Shown: in pieces, positions 17,447-26,718 of the stretch | Position numbering within the stretch: position 1 is the stretch's first letter | Layout of the letters: every line of letters starts with the position of its first letter | Assembly (NCBI RefSeq): GCF_000017625.1 | Contig: NC_009712.1 | Location: 2,108,001 to 2,172,000, forward strand | Direction of reading: 5' to 3' | Origin: Methanoregula boonei 6A8 | GTDB lineage: Archaea; Halobacteriota; Methanomicrobia; Methanomicrobiales; Methanospirillaceae | DNA: 64,000 nucleotides | Made by a program: the position numbers and the translations under genes | Notes under the pieces: generated by a model | Databases searched by the model: none | What the model was told of the DNA's origin: nothing | What the model saw: the letters and a program-made list of their open reading frames with translations, nothing else

Positions 17447-18170
17447 CCCGGAAAAGTCCTGAGGGTACAGGATCCCTCCCCCCCTTGGCTTGCCCCGTAA
17501 CCGCTTCAGCCGGAAAAAAGGATAGTCCGGCATTCGTTCCGCGAGATTATCCCGGGAAAAGACACCCCCCACTCCCATCTCTTAGTATCTAAGCGCAGCG
17601 GATAACCCGTTGCCGCGATCTGTATATAATGTGCAGGTTCCGGAGGATTTTGCTCAATTGCAGGATTTCATATGGAATCCCTGCTCACCAGTAATCGTGC
17701 CCCTGCGATCCGTTTCCCGGAAATATTCACGCCGGAACCGTATGGCCCGTCTTGCATTTCAGGACCGGACAACCGTGTACTGCAACCAGTGTTACTGCCA
17801 TAATCCCCGCCGCTGTTTCCAGCAGGCAAATCGCAATCCACTCTTCCGTTAGGTATCCATTTTTCCCGGATACCTGCGGGCTTCCCTTCTTGGTATATTG
17901 TGCCGCACCCCCTTTCCCAACGCATCCGAAAGAGGATTTTATGTGCAGATCTCATGCGCGGAGATAATGAGCCACCAAATGTAATATGCTTCAGAAGCAT
18001 ATTTACCGGAATCCGGATTTATCCAAAATAACGATTTATTGCTGTTAAAAACAAAATATGGTCAAATTTATAAGATATTTTACCTCCCCGCACCGGGACA
18101 AGGCTGAGGAAATTGATCCGAAAGACTTAACAATTGTGAATTCAACCTTGGTATGGTGATCCAACTATGA
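17447..18170. other. Long intergenic region, no convincing gene
   Basis: About 720 bp. Short open frames on both strands (17610-17852 plus, 17668-18000 minus) lack recognisable content and overlap each other. The last 170 bp are AT-rich, contain a TATA-like AATTTATAAG at about 18065-18074 and lead to the winged-HTH gene. Confidence 0.5.
18127..18140. promoter_or_regulatory. Palindrome ahead of the winged-HTH gene (site C)
   Basis: TTAACAATTGTGAA, matching sites A and B at 12 or 13 of 14 positions. It lies in the upstream region of a small DNA-binding protein gene, which fits an autoregulated repressor that also controls the tRNA-Cys units. A second palindrome, GTTGTA-AA-TACAAC, is at 18183-18196. 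Confidence 0.5.
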
Positions 18171-18251
18171 GGGATCGTCTTTGTTGTAAATACAACCGAA
18201 ACTGATAGACCCGCAGCCGGGATCGGGCATCTGCCCCCTTCGGCAAAACTC

Positions 18252-18458
18252 GTGTATAAAGTGCTGGAAACCAACGGCAAACTGACACAGAAAGATCTCA
18301 TCCGTGAGACCTCACTGCCGTCCAGAACCGTGCGGTATGCATTGAACAGGCTCAAGAGCGAGAAGTTCTTAATCGAGCATTATTACTTCATCGATGCCCG
18401 GCAGAGCCTGTACGGCCTCAACCCGCAACCGTCCCAGGAAGAGGTGGTACCTGTATGA
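18252..18458 (+). CDS. Small winged-HTH regulator, start unclear
   Basis: The frame reads through a winged helix-turn-helix of the archaeal MarR-like type: LPPSAKLVYKVLE, TQKDLIRETSLPSRTVRYALNRLKSE, and a YFIDARQSLYGL end. The first usual start codon in frame is GTG 18252, but this would cut the conserved LPPSAK helix that begins at about 18231. The frame stays open back to a TGA at 18168-18170, just after an in-frame ATG at 18153, and has no ATG, GTG or TTG between. So either an unusual start is used, or the gene is broken by the TGA, or a frameshift joins it to the ATG at 18167. If expressed, it is probably a DNA-binding repressor and a candidate to bind palindromes A-C. Confidence 0.6.
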   Translation: MYKVLETNGKLTQKDLIRETSLPSRTVRYALNRLKSEKFLIEHYYFIDARQSLYGLNPQPSQEEVVPV

Positions 18459-18764
18459 TGCGTCCCATGCGATTACAAACCGGCACGTTCCTCCCATAAC
18501 CCGGCCACGCGGTACGCATCCGCCACCGGCCGGATACCATTTTCCACCGTCTGAGCACACGCACAACAGCCAACCCTCACCCCCCTGCCCCCCCATCCCC
18601 ATAGGGGGGGGGGCCACTTTTTATCCTGATAAACCGGTACTGCAGGTCCCTGCCCACTCCGTAATCTATATGCCTTTAAGGGGCCCACTATCCTCCCGAT
18701 CTTCACCCGAATCCTGCGACGAGGTCTGCAGGACACAACCATCTCACCAGGGAGTTAGCCGGCT
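18459..18764. other. Intergenic region with C/G-tract hairpin
   Basis: About 300 bp without a gene. At 18579-18615 runs of C face a run of ten G, which can form a 7-bp all-GC hairpin; it is followed by a short T tract (CACTTTTTA). It could end the wHTH transcript or form a G-quadruplex on the plus strand. Confidence 0.4.
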
Positions 18765-19682
18765 ATGGATCTTCTCACTATCATTGTCGCTCTGGTCTCC
18801 CTCTTTTGCATCATTGGTATCGGGTTTGCCGCCCGGAAGTACGGCATCCTCAACGGCAACCGCGTCCATCTCATCTCCCATATTCTCGTGAGTGTCTCAC
18901 TGCCGGCCCTCTCCATCACCAGCCTGCAGGTACCAGAGACCGCAAAGACCATGGGTATCGTTGATCACATGCTCGTGGTTGCCATCGCGTACTACCTTGC
19001 AGCACTTGTCATTGGCATCCTCCTCTTCCGGTTTATCCCGTGTGCCCCGGATGAAAAAGGGGTTTTCCAGTTCATGCTGGTCTTTCCCAACTCCATGTTC
19101 ATGGGTATTCCGGTAGCGCTTGCGGTGCTTGGTCCAGGCTCTCTCTTCTATGTGATCCTCTTCAACGTGCCCTTTTATTTCCTGGTCTTCACGCTTGGGG
19201 TATGGCTGCTTGCCCGGGGCCGGCCCGGGAAGATCGACCCAAAGGTCCTTCTCTCCCCGGGTCTTGTGGCGGCCATCGTGGGCCTTGTCCTCTTCATGAT
19301 GCAGTACACGATCCCGGCCCCGGTTGAGTACGGGCTTGACCTTGTAGGATCGGCAACCACACCGCTTGCCATGCTCGTGGTGGGTGCGATGCTTGCAACC
19401 CTTCCCCTGCAGCAGCTGGCCGGGGACTGGAGGGTGTACCTGGTTGCCGCACTCCGTCTTCTCGTCTTCCCAATCGTGGCGTTCCTCGTGCTTTCGCCTT
19501 TTGTGACCGATCGGCTCCTTCTTGGGACTGCAGTGCTCCTGATTGCCATGCCTGTGGCAGCAAACACCGTGCTGCTCTGTGAGGAGTATAACGTGGATGC
19601 CAAGCTTGGTTCGCAGGGCGTGTTTATCTCCACGGTCCTATGTCTGGTAACGATTCCGGTCCTCGCCCTTCTTTTCTTGTAA
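18765..19682 (+). CDS. AEC-family permease (auxin efflux carrier family)
   Basis: 305 residues with about ten hydrophobic segments in two similar halves, each with a polar break: FPNSMFMGIPVALAVLG near residue 107 and AMPVAANTVLLCEEYNVD near 265. These blocks are diagnostic for AEC transporters, which move small organic anions such as malate or amino acids in prokaryotes. The substrate cannot be told. It is preceded by an intergenic region with a hairpin and followed by a small CMD protein, so it is probably transcribed alone or with that gene. Confidence 0.85.
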   Translation: MDLLTIIVALVSLFCIIGIGFAARKYGILNGNRVHLISHILVSVSLPALSITSLQVPETAKTMGIVDHMLVVAIAYYLAALVIGILLFRFIPCAPDEKGVFQFMLVFPNSMFMGIPVALAVLGPGSLFYVILFNVPFYFLVFTLGVWLLARGRPGKIDPKVLLSPGLVAAIVGLVLFMMQYTIPAPVEYGLDLVGSATTPLAMLVVGAMLATLPLQQLAGDWRVYLVAALRLLVFPIVAFLVLSPFVTDRLLLGTAVLLIAMPVAANTVLLCEEYNVDAKLGSQGVFISTVLCLVTIPVLALLFL

Positions 19683-19758
19683 ATGCTACAGGGACCGGGA
19701 CAGCTTTGCCCCTGAGCATATATTCCCTGTACACCTCATGATACCTGAGGCATATCCC

Positions 19759-20064
19759 ATGGCAACAAACACTATGGAACTTTTCAATGAAGAGGCACCC
19801 GAGGTCGCAGCAGCGTTCAACAACCTGATCATGGCGGTCGTGAAACGTCCTGCACTCGATGCAAAGACCAAACAGCTCATCTATATTGCAATGAAAGCAG
19901 CGATGGGGGACGATACAGCAGTAAAGGCCCACATCCCCATGGCAAAGGCCGCCGGGGCAACCCGGGATGAAGTGATCGATGCGATCCTCATGACCGTGAC
20001 GGTGGCAGGGATCCGGGGCGTTGCACACTGCCTGCCGGACGCAGTTGCGCAGTTTGAGAAATAA
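19759..20064 (+). CDS. Carboxymuconolactone decarboxylase (AhpD-like) family protein
   Basis: About 101 residues from the ATG at 19759, which has GAGG 8 nt upstream; an ATG at 19738 lacks one. The all-helical CMD pattern is seen: KTKQLIYIAMKAAMGDDTAVKAHIPMAKAAGATRDEVIDAILMTVTVAGI. AhpD members have a CxxC redox pair and a His at the start of the second helix; here the cysteines are absent (AAMGDD) while the His remains. A peroxidase-reductase role is therefore unlikely; another CMD-type reaction or a structural role is open. Confidence 0.75.
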   Translation: MATNTMELFNEEAPEVAAAFNNLIMAVVKRPALDAKTKQLIYIAMKAAMGDDTAVKAHIPMAKAAGATRDEVIDAILMTVTVAGIRGVAHCLPDAVAQFEK

Positions 20065-20108
20065 CTGCGGCAAAACAGATTTACTCCCTTGATGAGTAAC
20101 CGGCTCAC

Positions 20109-20732
20109 GTGAAGATCATGACCTGCACTTTCCAATCCTACGAAGATGCCGTTGCCTTCCACGGCCACACCTGCCCCGGTCTTGCCCTCGGGTACCGGGC
20201 CGCAACGCACGCTCTTGTAACACTCCATGCCGGAAGGTCTTCAGATGAGGACCTGGTTGCCATTGTCGAAAACGATGCCTGTGGTGTCGACGCGGTACAG
20301 GCCATTGCCGGGTGTTCGGTAGGGAAGGGAAACCTGATCCTGCGCGACCTGGGCAAGCATGCGTACACCTTTATCAACCGGAAGACCGGTTCTGCCATCC
20401 GTCTTGTCCAGCGCCCGGAACCACTAACCGAAAGGCTCGATCCCGGAGCATCAGCCCTCCGCACGAAAGTGATGGCCGGGAAAGCTACCCCTACCGAGGA
20501 GAAGGAGTTCCACGAGCGGCAGGCCGCGCTCATTAAAAAGATCCTCACTATCCCTATTGGCGAACTCTTCATAGAAAAAGAGGCACGGTCGGAGATCCCG
20601 GAGCATGCCCGGATCTCTGCCTCGGTGCAGTGCGCCTCCTGCGGTGAGACTGTGGCCGAGCACCGCGCCCGGGTGAAAAGCGGAAAAGTTGTCTGCATCC
20701 CCTGCGCCGGTGAGTACAGCCGCAGTGGGTAA
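20109..20732 (+). CDS. FmdE-family protein with C-terminal zinc ribbon
   Basis: 207 residues from GTG 20109 (an ATG lies three codons in). FmdE domain at about 1-150: FHGHTCPGLALGYRA, and NDACGVDAVQAIAGCSVGKGNL, with His and Cys residues that could bind metal. The C-terminus has CASCGE and CIPC, a four-cysteine zinc ribbon (about residues 177-200). FmdE was first seen with molybdenum formylmethanofuran dehydrogenase but is not a core subunit of it; its exact job is unclear. No formylmethanofuran dehydrogenase genes are nearby. Confidence 0.8.
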   Translation: MKIMTCTFQSYEDAVAFHGHTCPGLALGYRAATHALVTLHAGRSSDEDLVAIVENDACGVDAVQAIAGCSVGKGNLILRDLGKHAYTFINRKTGSAIRLVQRPEPLTERLDPGASALRTKVMAGKATPTEEKEFHERQAALIKKILTIPIGELFIEKEARSEIPEHARISASVQCASCGETVAEHRARVKSGKVVCIPCAGEYSRSG

Positions 20733-20812
20733 TATCTCCGTTATTAGGAACCGGCTTCTGGTACTTTTATCTTTCTTCCGGATCCACTACTGTTGTTCTT
20801 AGGTGAAATCTG

Positions 20813-21055
20813 ATGGGCGCAATGGACGGTATTCAGGGAATGGTTGCATCATACCTTGCCTCTCCCCGGGGGCAGGAGGCCATACGATCTTTCCTCTCTT
20901 CCCCGCAGGGAAAAGAGGCGATCGATGCATACCTTTCAACTCATGAGGGCCAGCAGATGGCCCGGCTGCTGCTGGGTCGTGCGCTGGACAGCCTGAATAT
21001 CCCCGAGCAGGTCAAGGACCAGATCCGCACAGCCCTTGCCGAGGCAGAGGCCTGA
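20813..21055 (+). CDS. Small protein with three internal repeats
   Basis: 80 residues; AGGTGA about 6 nt before the ATG gives firm support. Not recognised as a family. It contains three tandem copies of a 13-residue unit, approximately SPxGxEAIxxFL: ASPRGQEAIRSFL, SSPQGKEAIDAYL and STHEGQQMARLLL (about residues 16-54), followed by a charged helix. All helical and soluble by appearance. Function unknown. Confidence 0.65.
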   Translation: MGAMDGIQGMVASYLASPRGQEAIRSFLSSPQGKEAIDAYLSTHEGQQMARLLLGRALDSLNIPEQVKDQIRTALAEAEA

Positions 21056-21149
21056 TGGGCTCCCTCGGCCGTATACCTATTCTCTTATACTCTCCCCGAT
21101 CCAAGGCTTCTCTCATATTTCCAAATCTGCTTATATCCGGTGTATTTTT

Positions 21150-23132
21150 ATGACATTCCGTCTCCCCCTCTCCCCGTTAAAGACCAGCTACCGGCCCGGC
21201 GAGATCACTGTTCTGTGCGATACTGCAATCAGAACCGCCACCACAGCCCTTGACCGGATTGCCGTCCTTCCGCCGGAAACGCGATCTGTAGAAACCACCC
21301 TGCTCGCGTTTGAGACCGCGATGGCGGATTTTTCGGACGCAACCCTGCCCCTGACCCTTATGGGTTACGTGTATCCCGACCCGGGAGTGGCAGCAGAAGG
21401 ATCGGCAAGCGAGGAGAAAACAGGAAAGTTTGCCATTGGCGTCTTTACCCGGCGGGATCTCTATGATGCAATCCGCGGAGTTGTCCCGCGGAATCCTGCA
21501 GAGACACGCCTCCTCTCAGAAACGCTGCGGCAGTTCAAAAAGAACGGGCTTGCGCTTTCCAATGAGGGCCTTGCCCGGGTCCGGGCCTTAAAAGAGCAGA
21601 TCACCGGACTGGAAGTGAAGTTCTCTGCAAACCTCAACAACGATACCACCACTTTGGATTTTTCTGCAGAGGAACTGGGGGGTGTCCCGCAGGAAGTGCT
21701 TGCCACCTTTGCGCAGACCCCCGACGGGAAATACCGGGTCACGACCAAGTACCCGGACTACATCCCGGTGATGCAGAACGCTGAAAGTGCGGCGACAAGA
21801 AAACAGCTGTACGCCGCGTTTGTGAACCGGCAGGCCGTTCCCAACACGGCGCTTCTCGAGGAGGCGATCCGGGTGCGGCAGGAGTGTGCCCGGGAGCTGG
21901 GCTATGCAAGCTGGGCAGACTACCGGCTCGATGGCCGGATGGCACAGGACACCGCCACCGTCCGTTCGTTTCTCTCAAGGCTTGAAGCGCCGGTCAAAGA
22001 GAAGATCCGATCTGACCTGGCCATGCTCCTTACCCTCAAGCAGGAACTCGTACCGGGAGCAGATCGGGTCGATCCATGGGATCTCGCGTTCCTTTCAGAA
22101 CGGGAAAGGAAACAGAAATTTGCGCTCGACAACGAGGAGATCCGTAAGTATTTCCCGTTCGATCTCGTCCTTGAAGGAATGTTCCGTTGCTTCGGCCCGC
22201 TCTTTGGGGCCCGGTTTGCCGTGGTACCTGAAGCCCCGGCCTGGGCACCGGGGGTCCGGCTGATCCGCATCTTTGATCAGGATGACGATCGAACCCTCGC
22301 ATACCTCTACCTTGATATGTTTCCCCGGGACGGCAAGTACGGGCATATGATGATGTCCCCCCTGATCGCAGGCAGGGAAAGAGAAGGAGGATATTCCGTG
22401 CCGGTCACCGCCATCGTGGGGAACTTCCGGGCACCTTCGGGTGACATCCCCTCGCTTCTCACCCATGACGATGTCGAGGGTCTCTTCCACGAGTTCGGCC
22501 ACGCGCTCCATGGCTGCCTTACCAAAGCCCCCTATGCCAGCCTTGCCGGATCGAGCGTGGAGTGGGACTTTGTCGAGACCCCTTCGCAGGCGCTGGAGAG
22601 CTGGGTCTGGGAGCCGGAGGTGCTCGATGCGATCTCCGGCCACTATGCACATCCTGCAGAAAAACTCCCGGCCCCGCTCCGGGACCGGATCATCGCGGCA
22701 CGCGACCTCGGCGCCGGGCTGAGGTACACCCGGATGCTCGTGATCTCGACCGAGGACATGGAATTCCATACCGCAAAAGGGCCGGTTGATGTGACCGCGA
22801 CTGCCAACCGTATCTACCGGGAGCTCATGGGCATCTCGCCACTCGAAGGGGACCACGAGCCGGCCACCATCGGCCATTTCATGGGGGGATACGATGCCGG
22901 TTACTACAGTTACCTCTGGGCCGAAGTCTACGCCCTGAATATCTTTGCCCGGTTCAAAAAAGACGGCCTGTTCAATGCTGCCACCGGGGCCGCGTACCGT
23001 CACTGGATCCTCGAACAGGGAAACATGCAGGATGGAAAGGCGCTCCTTGCAGGATTCCTGGGAAAAGAGCCCGGCATGGATGTCTTCTACGAGAGGCTCC
23101 ATATCCACCCACCCTCACCCACATCCCCGTAA
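21150..23132 (+). CDS. M3-family oligopeptidase
   Basis: About 660 residues from the ATG at 21150; the frame is open further left, but that part is the shadow of the previous gene. The zinc site HEFGHALHG (HExxH, at about 22490-22505) with the downstream Glu of the M3 pattern (ETPSQALESWVWE) is clear, as is the surrounding FHEFGH block of thimet oligopeptidase/Dcp-like enzymes. These are cytosolic enzymes that cut short peptides of up to about 20 residues after bulk proteolysis. The N-terminal helical cap (about 1-200) is present, so the length is normal. Confidence 0.88.
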   Translation: MTFRLPLSPLKTSYRPGEITVLCDTAIRTATTALDRIAVLPPETRSVETTLLAFETAMADFSDATLPLTLMGYVYPDPGVAAEGSASEEKTGKFAIGVFTRRDLYDAIRGVVPRNPAETRLLSETLRQFKKNGLALSNEGLARVRALKEQITGLEVKFSANLNNDTTTLDFSAEELGGVPQEVLATFAQTPDGKYRVTTKYPDYIPVMQNAESAATRKQLYAAFVNRQAVPNTALLEEAIRVRQECARELGYASWADYRLDGRMAQDTATVRSFLSRLEAPVKEKIRSDLAMLLTLKQELVPGADRVDPWDLAFLSERERKQKFALDNEEIRKYFPFDLVLEGMFRCFGPLFGARFAVVPEAPAWAPGVRLIRIFDQDDDRTLAYLYLDMFPRDGKYGHMMMSPLIAGREREGGYSVPVTAIVGNFRAPSGDIPSLLTHDDVEGLFHEFGHALHGCLTKAPYASLAGSSVEWDFVETPSQALESWVWEPEVLDAISGHYAHPAEKLPAPLRDRIIAARDLGAGLRYTRMLVISTEDMEFHTAKGPVDVTATANRIYRELMGISPLEGDHEPATIGHFMGGYDAGYYSYLWAEVYALNIFARFKKDGLFNAATGAAYRHWILEQGNMQDGKALLAGFLGKEPGMDVFYERLHIHPPSPTSP

Positions 23133-23178
23133 CGTTTTCCTCCAAGCGTTTCTCTTATCTCCCCTGCGCCCCTATCAT

Positions 23179-25821
23179 GTGAATGTGACGCACGAGCCGC
23201 CGGTAAAAAAGATCCTGTACTGGTGCGACCGGTGCAATGTCCCGCTGATCGGCCGGACCTGCGCCTGCGGTGCGGAGGGGCGCGAGATCGAACTTCTCCA
23301 GCCGTACGATGTACGCCCGGCGCTTGCTGCGGACATGGCGCTCATCATAAGGCTCGTACGGGAGCGCTTTGGGAACGTCCCTGTCCCCGCCGTGCTCCTC
23401 CTCAACAAGACCGGCGGGGTGGACCGGGCAGATCTCGTACTGGCTCACGGCCACCGGTTCGGCTGGCTCTCTTTTGACCCCGTGGCCCGGAAGTTCGTGT
23501 TCGATCTCGCGCCCGAGGCGCTTCCCTTTATCCTCAGGCATGTGACAAGCGGCATCATCGATCTTGAAACCGGCATTGAACCCGGCCAGGGACAGGGCCG
23601 GATGGGGGGAAAGAAGTTCCGGCTCACCACTCCCCACCCTGACGGGACAGCAATCGTGAAACTGAAAAACCGGTTCGGAACCGGGACGGTCCGGGACGGG
23701 CAGGTCCGGGTCCGGGAACTCGCCACTGTCGAGCCCCGCACGGGTAAGAACCCGGACTGGGCACAGGTGGTCCAGCAGAACCGGTACCACTTAAAAAACC
23801 TCGAACGCAGCGCCGTCCGCATGATCAAGCAGCACATCCACGACCGCCCGGTCTGCAATGTCTCGTTCTCCGGGGGAAAGGACAGCACCGCGGTGCTCAC
23901 CCTTGCCCGGAAAGCCGGTGTGACCGCTGCGTTCTTCCTCGATACCGGCATTGAGTTTCCCGAAACCGTGGCGTTTGTGCGCTCGCAGGGCGTACCCGTG
24001 ATCGAAAAGGCCGGGGACTTCTTTTCGGCGGTCGAAAAAGCCGGGCCGCCGGGCAAGGATAACCGGTGGTGCTGCAAGCTCCTCAAGCTCCGCCCTCTCC
24101 AGATCCATCTCGCAGAGGTCGGTCCCTGTGTGACTGTCCAGGGCAACCGCTGGTACGAATCATGGAACCGGGCAGCGCTCGAAGAGACCAGCCAGAACCC
24201 GGCCAATCCCCTCCAGCTCAATATCTCACCGATCCGGAACTGGCGGGCGCTTGAAGTCTTCCTCTACCTCTGGTGGCAGAAGGCAGAGATTAATCCTCTC
24301 TACGAAAAAGGAGTCGAACGGATCGGGTGCTGGGTCTGCCCCTCCATGCTCGAAAGCGAGTATGAAGTGCTCCGGGCCATGCACCCGGCATATGCAGAAC
24401 GCTGGGACGCGTTCCTTACTGCCTATGCCAAAAAGAAAGGGTTGCCCGAAGCGTTCCACCGCTGGGGGCTCTGGCGCTGGAAGGCCCTCCCCCCCAAGAT
24501 GAGGGAGCTCTGCCGGGACCGGGGAATCCCGGTGCGGGAAGATTACACGCTCCAGGCAGAGCCGCCGGATGAGCACGAAGAGACGGTTGAAATAGCAGGA
24601 GAAAGAACCTTGGAACCGGATATGGCAGCAGGAACTGATGGGGGATATGATGTGGAGGCAATCCGCCGGGACTTTCCTATCCTTGGCGATCTCATCTACC
24701 TTGATAATGCTGCCACCAGTTTCTCGCCCGAGCCCGTGATCGCGGCCATGGTCGAGTTCGAGCACCGGTACCGGGCGAACGTTGGCCGGGGCATTCACCG
24801 GCTCACGGGTATTGCCAGCCAGCGCTACTGGCATGCTCACGAGAAGGTAGCAGATTTTATCGGCGGGAAAGACGGGGTAGTGGTCTTTACCAGGAATACT
24901 ACCGAATCGGTGAACATGGTGGCACAGGGCCTGCCCTGGAAGGCCGGGGACCGGGTCATCACCACGATCCTCGAACACCACTCGAACCTGCTCCCGTGGC
25001 GGAGGCTGGCCCGGCAGGGTGTGACAACAGAGATCGTCGGTATTGGGCCGGATTACCAGCCCGATCTTGCGGCCCTTGAACGGGCGGTTACGGAGAACAC
25101 CCGGCTTGTTGCACTTACGCAGGCATCGAACGTGCTTGGTGTCGTGACCCCCATACGCGAGATCGCAAAGATCTGTCACGATCACGGAGCCCTCCTTCTG
25201 GTGGACGGGGCACAGGCGGTCCCGCACATGCCGGTCAATACAGAAGACCTCGGGTGCGATTTCTACTGCTTCTCGGGGCACAAGATGTCCGGGCCCACCG
25301 GCACCGGTGTGCTCTGGATGAAGGAAGCCTGCATCGAACCGGCCATGCTCGGCGGTGGGATGATCGAGACCGTGACTGCTGACGGATATACACTGTCGCC
25401 GGGTTATCAGCAGTACGAGGCGGGGACACCGAACATCGCTGGGGGCATCGGCCTTGGCGCCGCGGTGAGTTACCTCCAGGCAATCGGGATGGAGCGCATC
25501 CACCGGTACGAGGCAGGCCTTACGGACCGGCTGATTGCAGCTCTCTCCAAAAACAACCGGATCCATGTGTATGCCCCGCCAGACCCCGCCCGCCGTATCG
25601 GGGTAGTCTCCTTTACGGTCGATGGTTTCCACCCCCACGAGGTAGCCCTGCAGCTCGACGAGGCAGCCGATATCATGGTGCGGTCCGGCCACCACTGCTG
25701 CCAGCCACTTGTGGAAAGCCTCGGGCTTCCCGAGGGTACCGTGCGGGCAAGTCTTGCATACTACAATACCCGGCAGGAGATTGACCTGCTCGTGGCAACC
25801 CTTGACGAGATCACCCGGTAA
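23179..25821 (+). CDS. Fusion of PP-loop (PAPS-reductase-like) ATPase and SufS-like cysteine desulfurase
   Basis: 880 residues from GTG 23179 (another GTG two codons on; the frame opens earlier inside the peptidase gene, which is ignored). Order: a zinc ribbon near residues 15-32 (CDRC, CACG); a PUA-like or regulatory region to about 200; a PAPS-reductase-type PP-loop domain with SGGKDST at 231-237, WCCKLLK and GCWVCPS cysteines; an acidic linker; then, from about 489, a complete class V PLP cysteine desulfurase with Lys702 in FSGHKMSG and the catalytic Cys840 in GHHCCQP. The first part resembles methanogen PAPS-reductase-like proteins that likely adenylate and thiolate a substrate. The second strips sulfur from cysteine to form a persulfide. 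The fusion implies direct sulfur hand-over, perhaps to tRNA or a cofactor. thiM and thiE follow. Confidence 0.85.
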
Positions 25822-25907
25822 CGGTGACCCTGAAATATCCTTTTTGCCGCTCTCCCACGGTTTATTACGCGTCCCGCCCTATACCCGGTAAGGAAAGAGT
25901 GAGCGCT

Positions 25908-26708
25908 ATGGACAACCAGGTCTTTTCGGGCATTTTTGCCCGGGCAAGGGAACAGCACCCCCTTGTCCACCACATCACCAATTACGTGACCGTGAACGAC
26001 TGCGCCAACATCACCATCGGTGCCGGGGGAGCGCCCGTGATGGCGGATGCCCGCGAGGAAGCAGGGGAGATGACAGGCTTTGCCGGTGCCCTTGTCCTCA
26101 ACATCGGGACGCTGAACTCCGGGATCATCGAGAGCATGATCCTTGCCGGGAAGGTGGCAAACGAGCGGAAGATTCCTATAATCCTCGATCCGGTGGGGGC
26201 AGGGGCCACCCGGCTCAGGACGGATAGCACCCGTCGCCTGCTGGATGAGCTGACCATTTCCATCATCAAGGGCAATGCCGGGGAGATCGGGGTTCTTGCC
26301 GGTGCGGAAGCAAAGGTGCGGGGCGTGGATTCCGCGGGGATCAGCGGAGATCCGGTGACCATCACCCGGACTTTTGCCCGCGAGACCGGTATAACGGTAG
26401 TGATGAGCGGGGCCACCGACATCATTTCTGACGGGAATAAGGTCCTGCTGGTAGATAATGGCCACCCACTCATGGGCAGGATCTCAGGCACCGGCTGCAT
26501 GGCGTCGGCGGTGACCGGGGTTATTGCAGCGGTGGAAAAAGACCGGTTGATCGCAGCAGCAACGGCCCTTGCCGCCTTTGGGCTTGCCGGGGAGCGGGCA
26601 GCGGCAGCCAGCCGGGGGCCCGGCTCTTTTAAGCCGGCACTCTTCGATGCAATGGCTGAACTGGGTCCGCAGGACCTTGCTGCGGACGCCCGGGTAAGAT
26701 CGGCGTGA
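25908..26708 (+). CDS. thiM: Hydroxyethylthiazole kinase
   Basis: 266 residues from ATG 25908; the frame upstream is open but lacks family content. ThiM blocks: [48 protein letters not shown] and the ATP/catalytic loop [10 protein letters not shown]. It phosphorylates the thiazole alcohol so that it can be joined to the pyrimidine to form thiamine phosphate. thiE follows 10 bp later, so the two steps are co-expressed. AAGGA ahead of the start can serve as binding site. No TPP riboswitch is seen in the 86 bp upstream. Confidence 0.95.
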
Positions 26709-26718
26709 ACAGGAACGT

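Noticed and set aside
17610-18000. Two overlapping small frames (80 codons plus, 110 codons minus), one with clustered Cys
   Set aside because: Neither has a ribosome binding site or known pattern; they exclude each other.
18168-18170. In-frame TGA as a selenocysteine codon in the regulator gene
   Set aside because: No reason for selenocysteine in a wHTH protein, no SECIS-like element seen; selenoproteins are limited to other methanogen orders as far as I know.
22945-23178. Upstream 78 codons of the PP-loop/desulfurase frame
   Set aside because: They overlap the end of the peptidase gene in another frame and have no domain content; GTG 23179 is a better start.
24226-25695. 489-codon open frame opposite the cysteine desulfurase
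   Set aside because: Shadow of a real gene with all motifs on the other strand.
25822-25907. TPP riboswitch before thiM
   Set aside because: The gap is only 86 bp and I could not find the conserved TPP aptamer segments.
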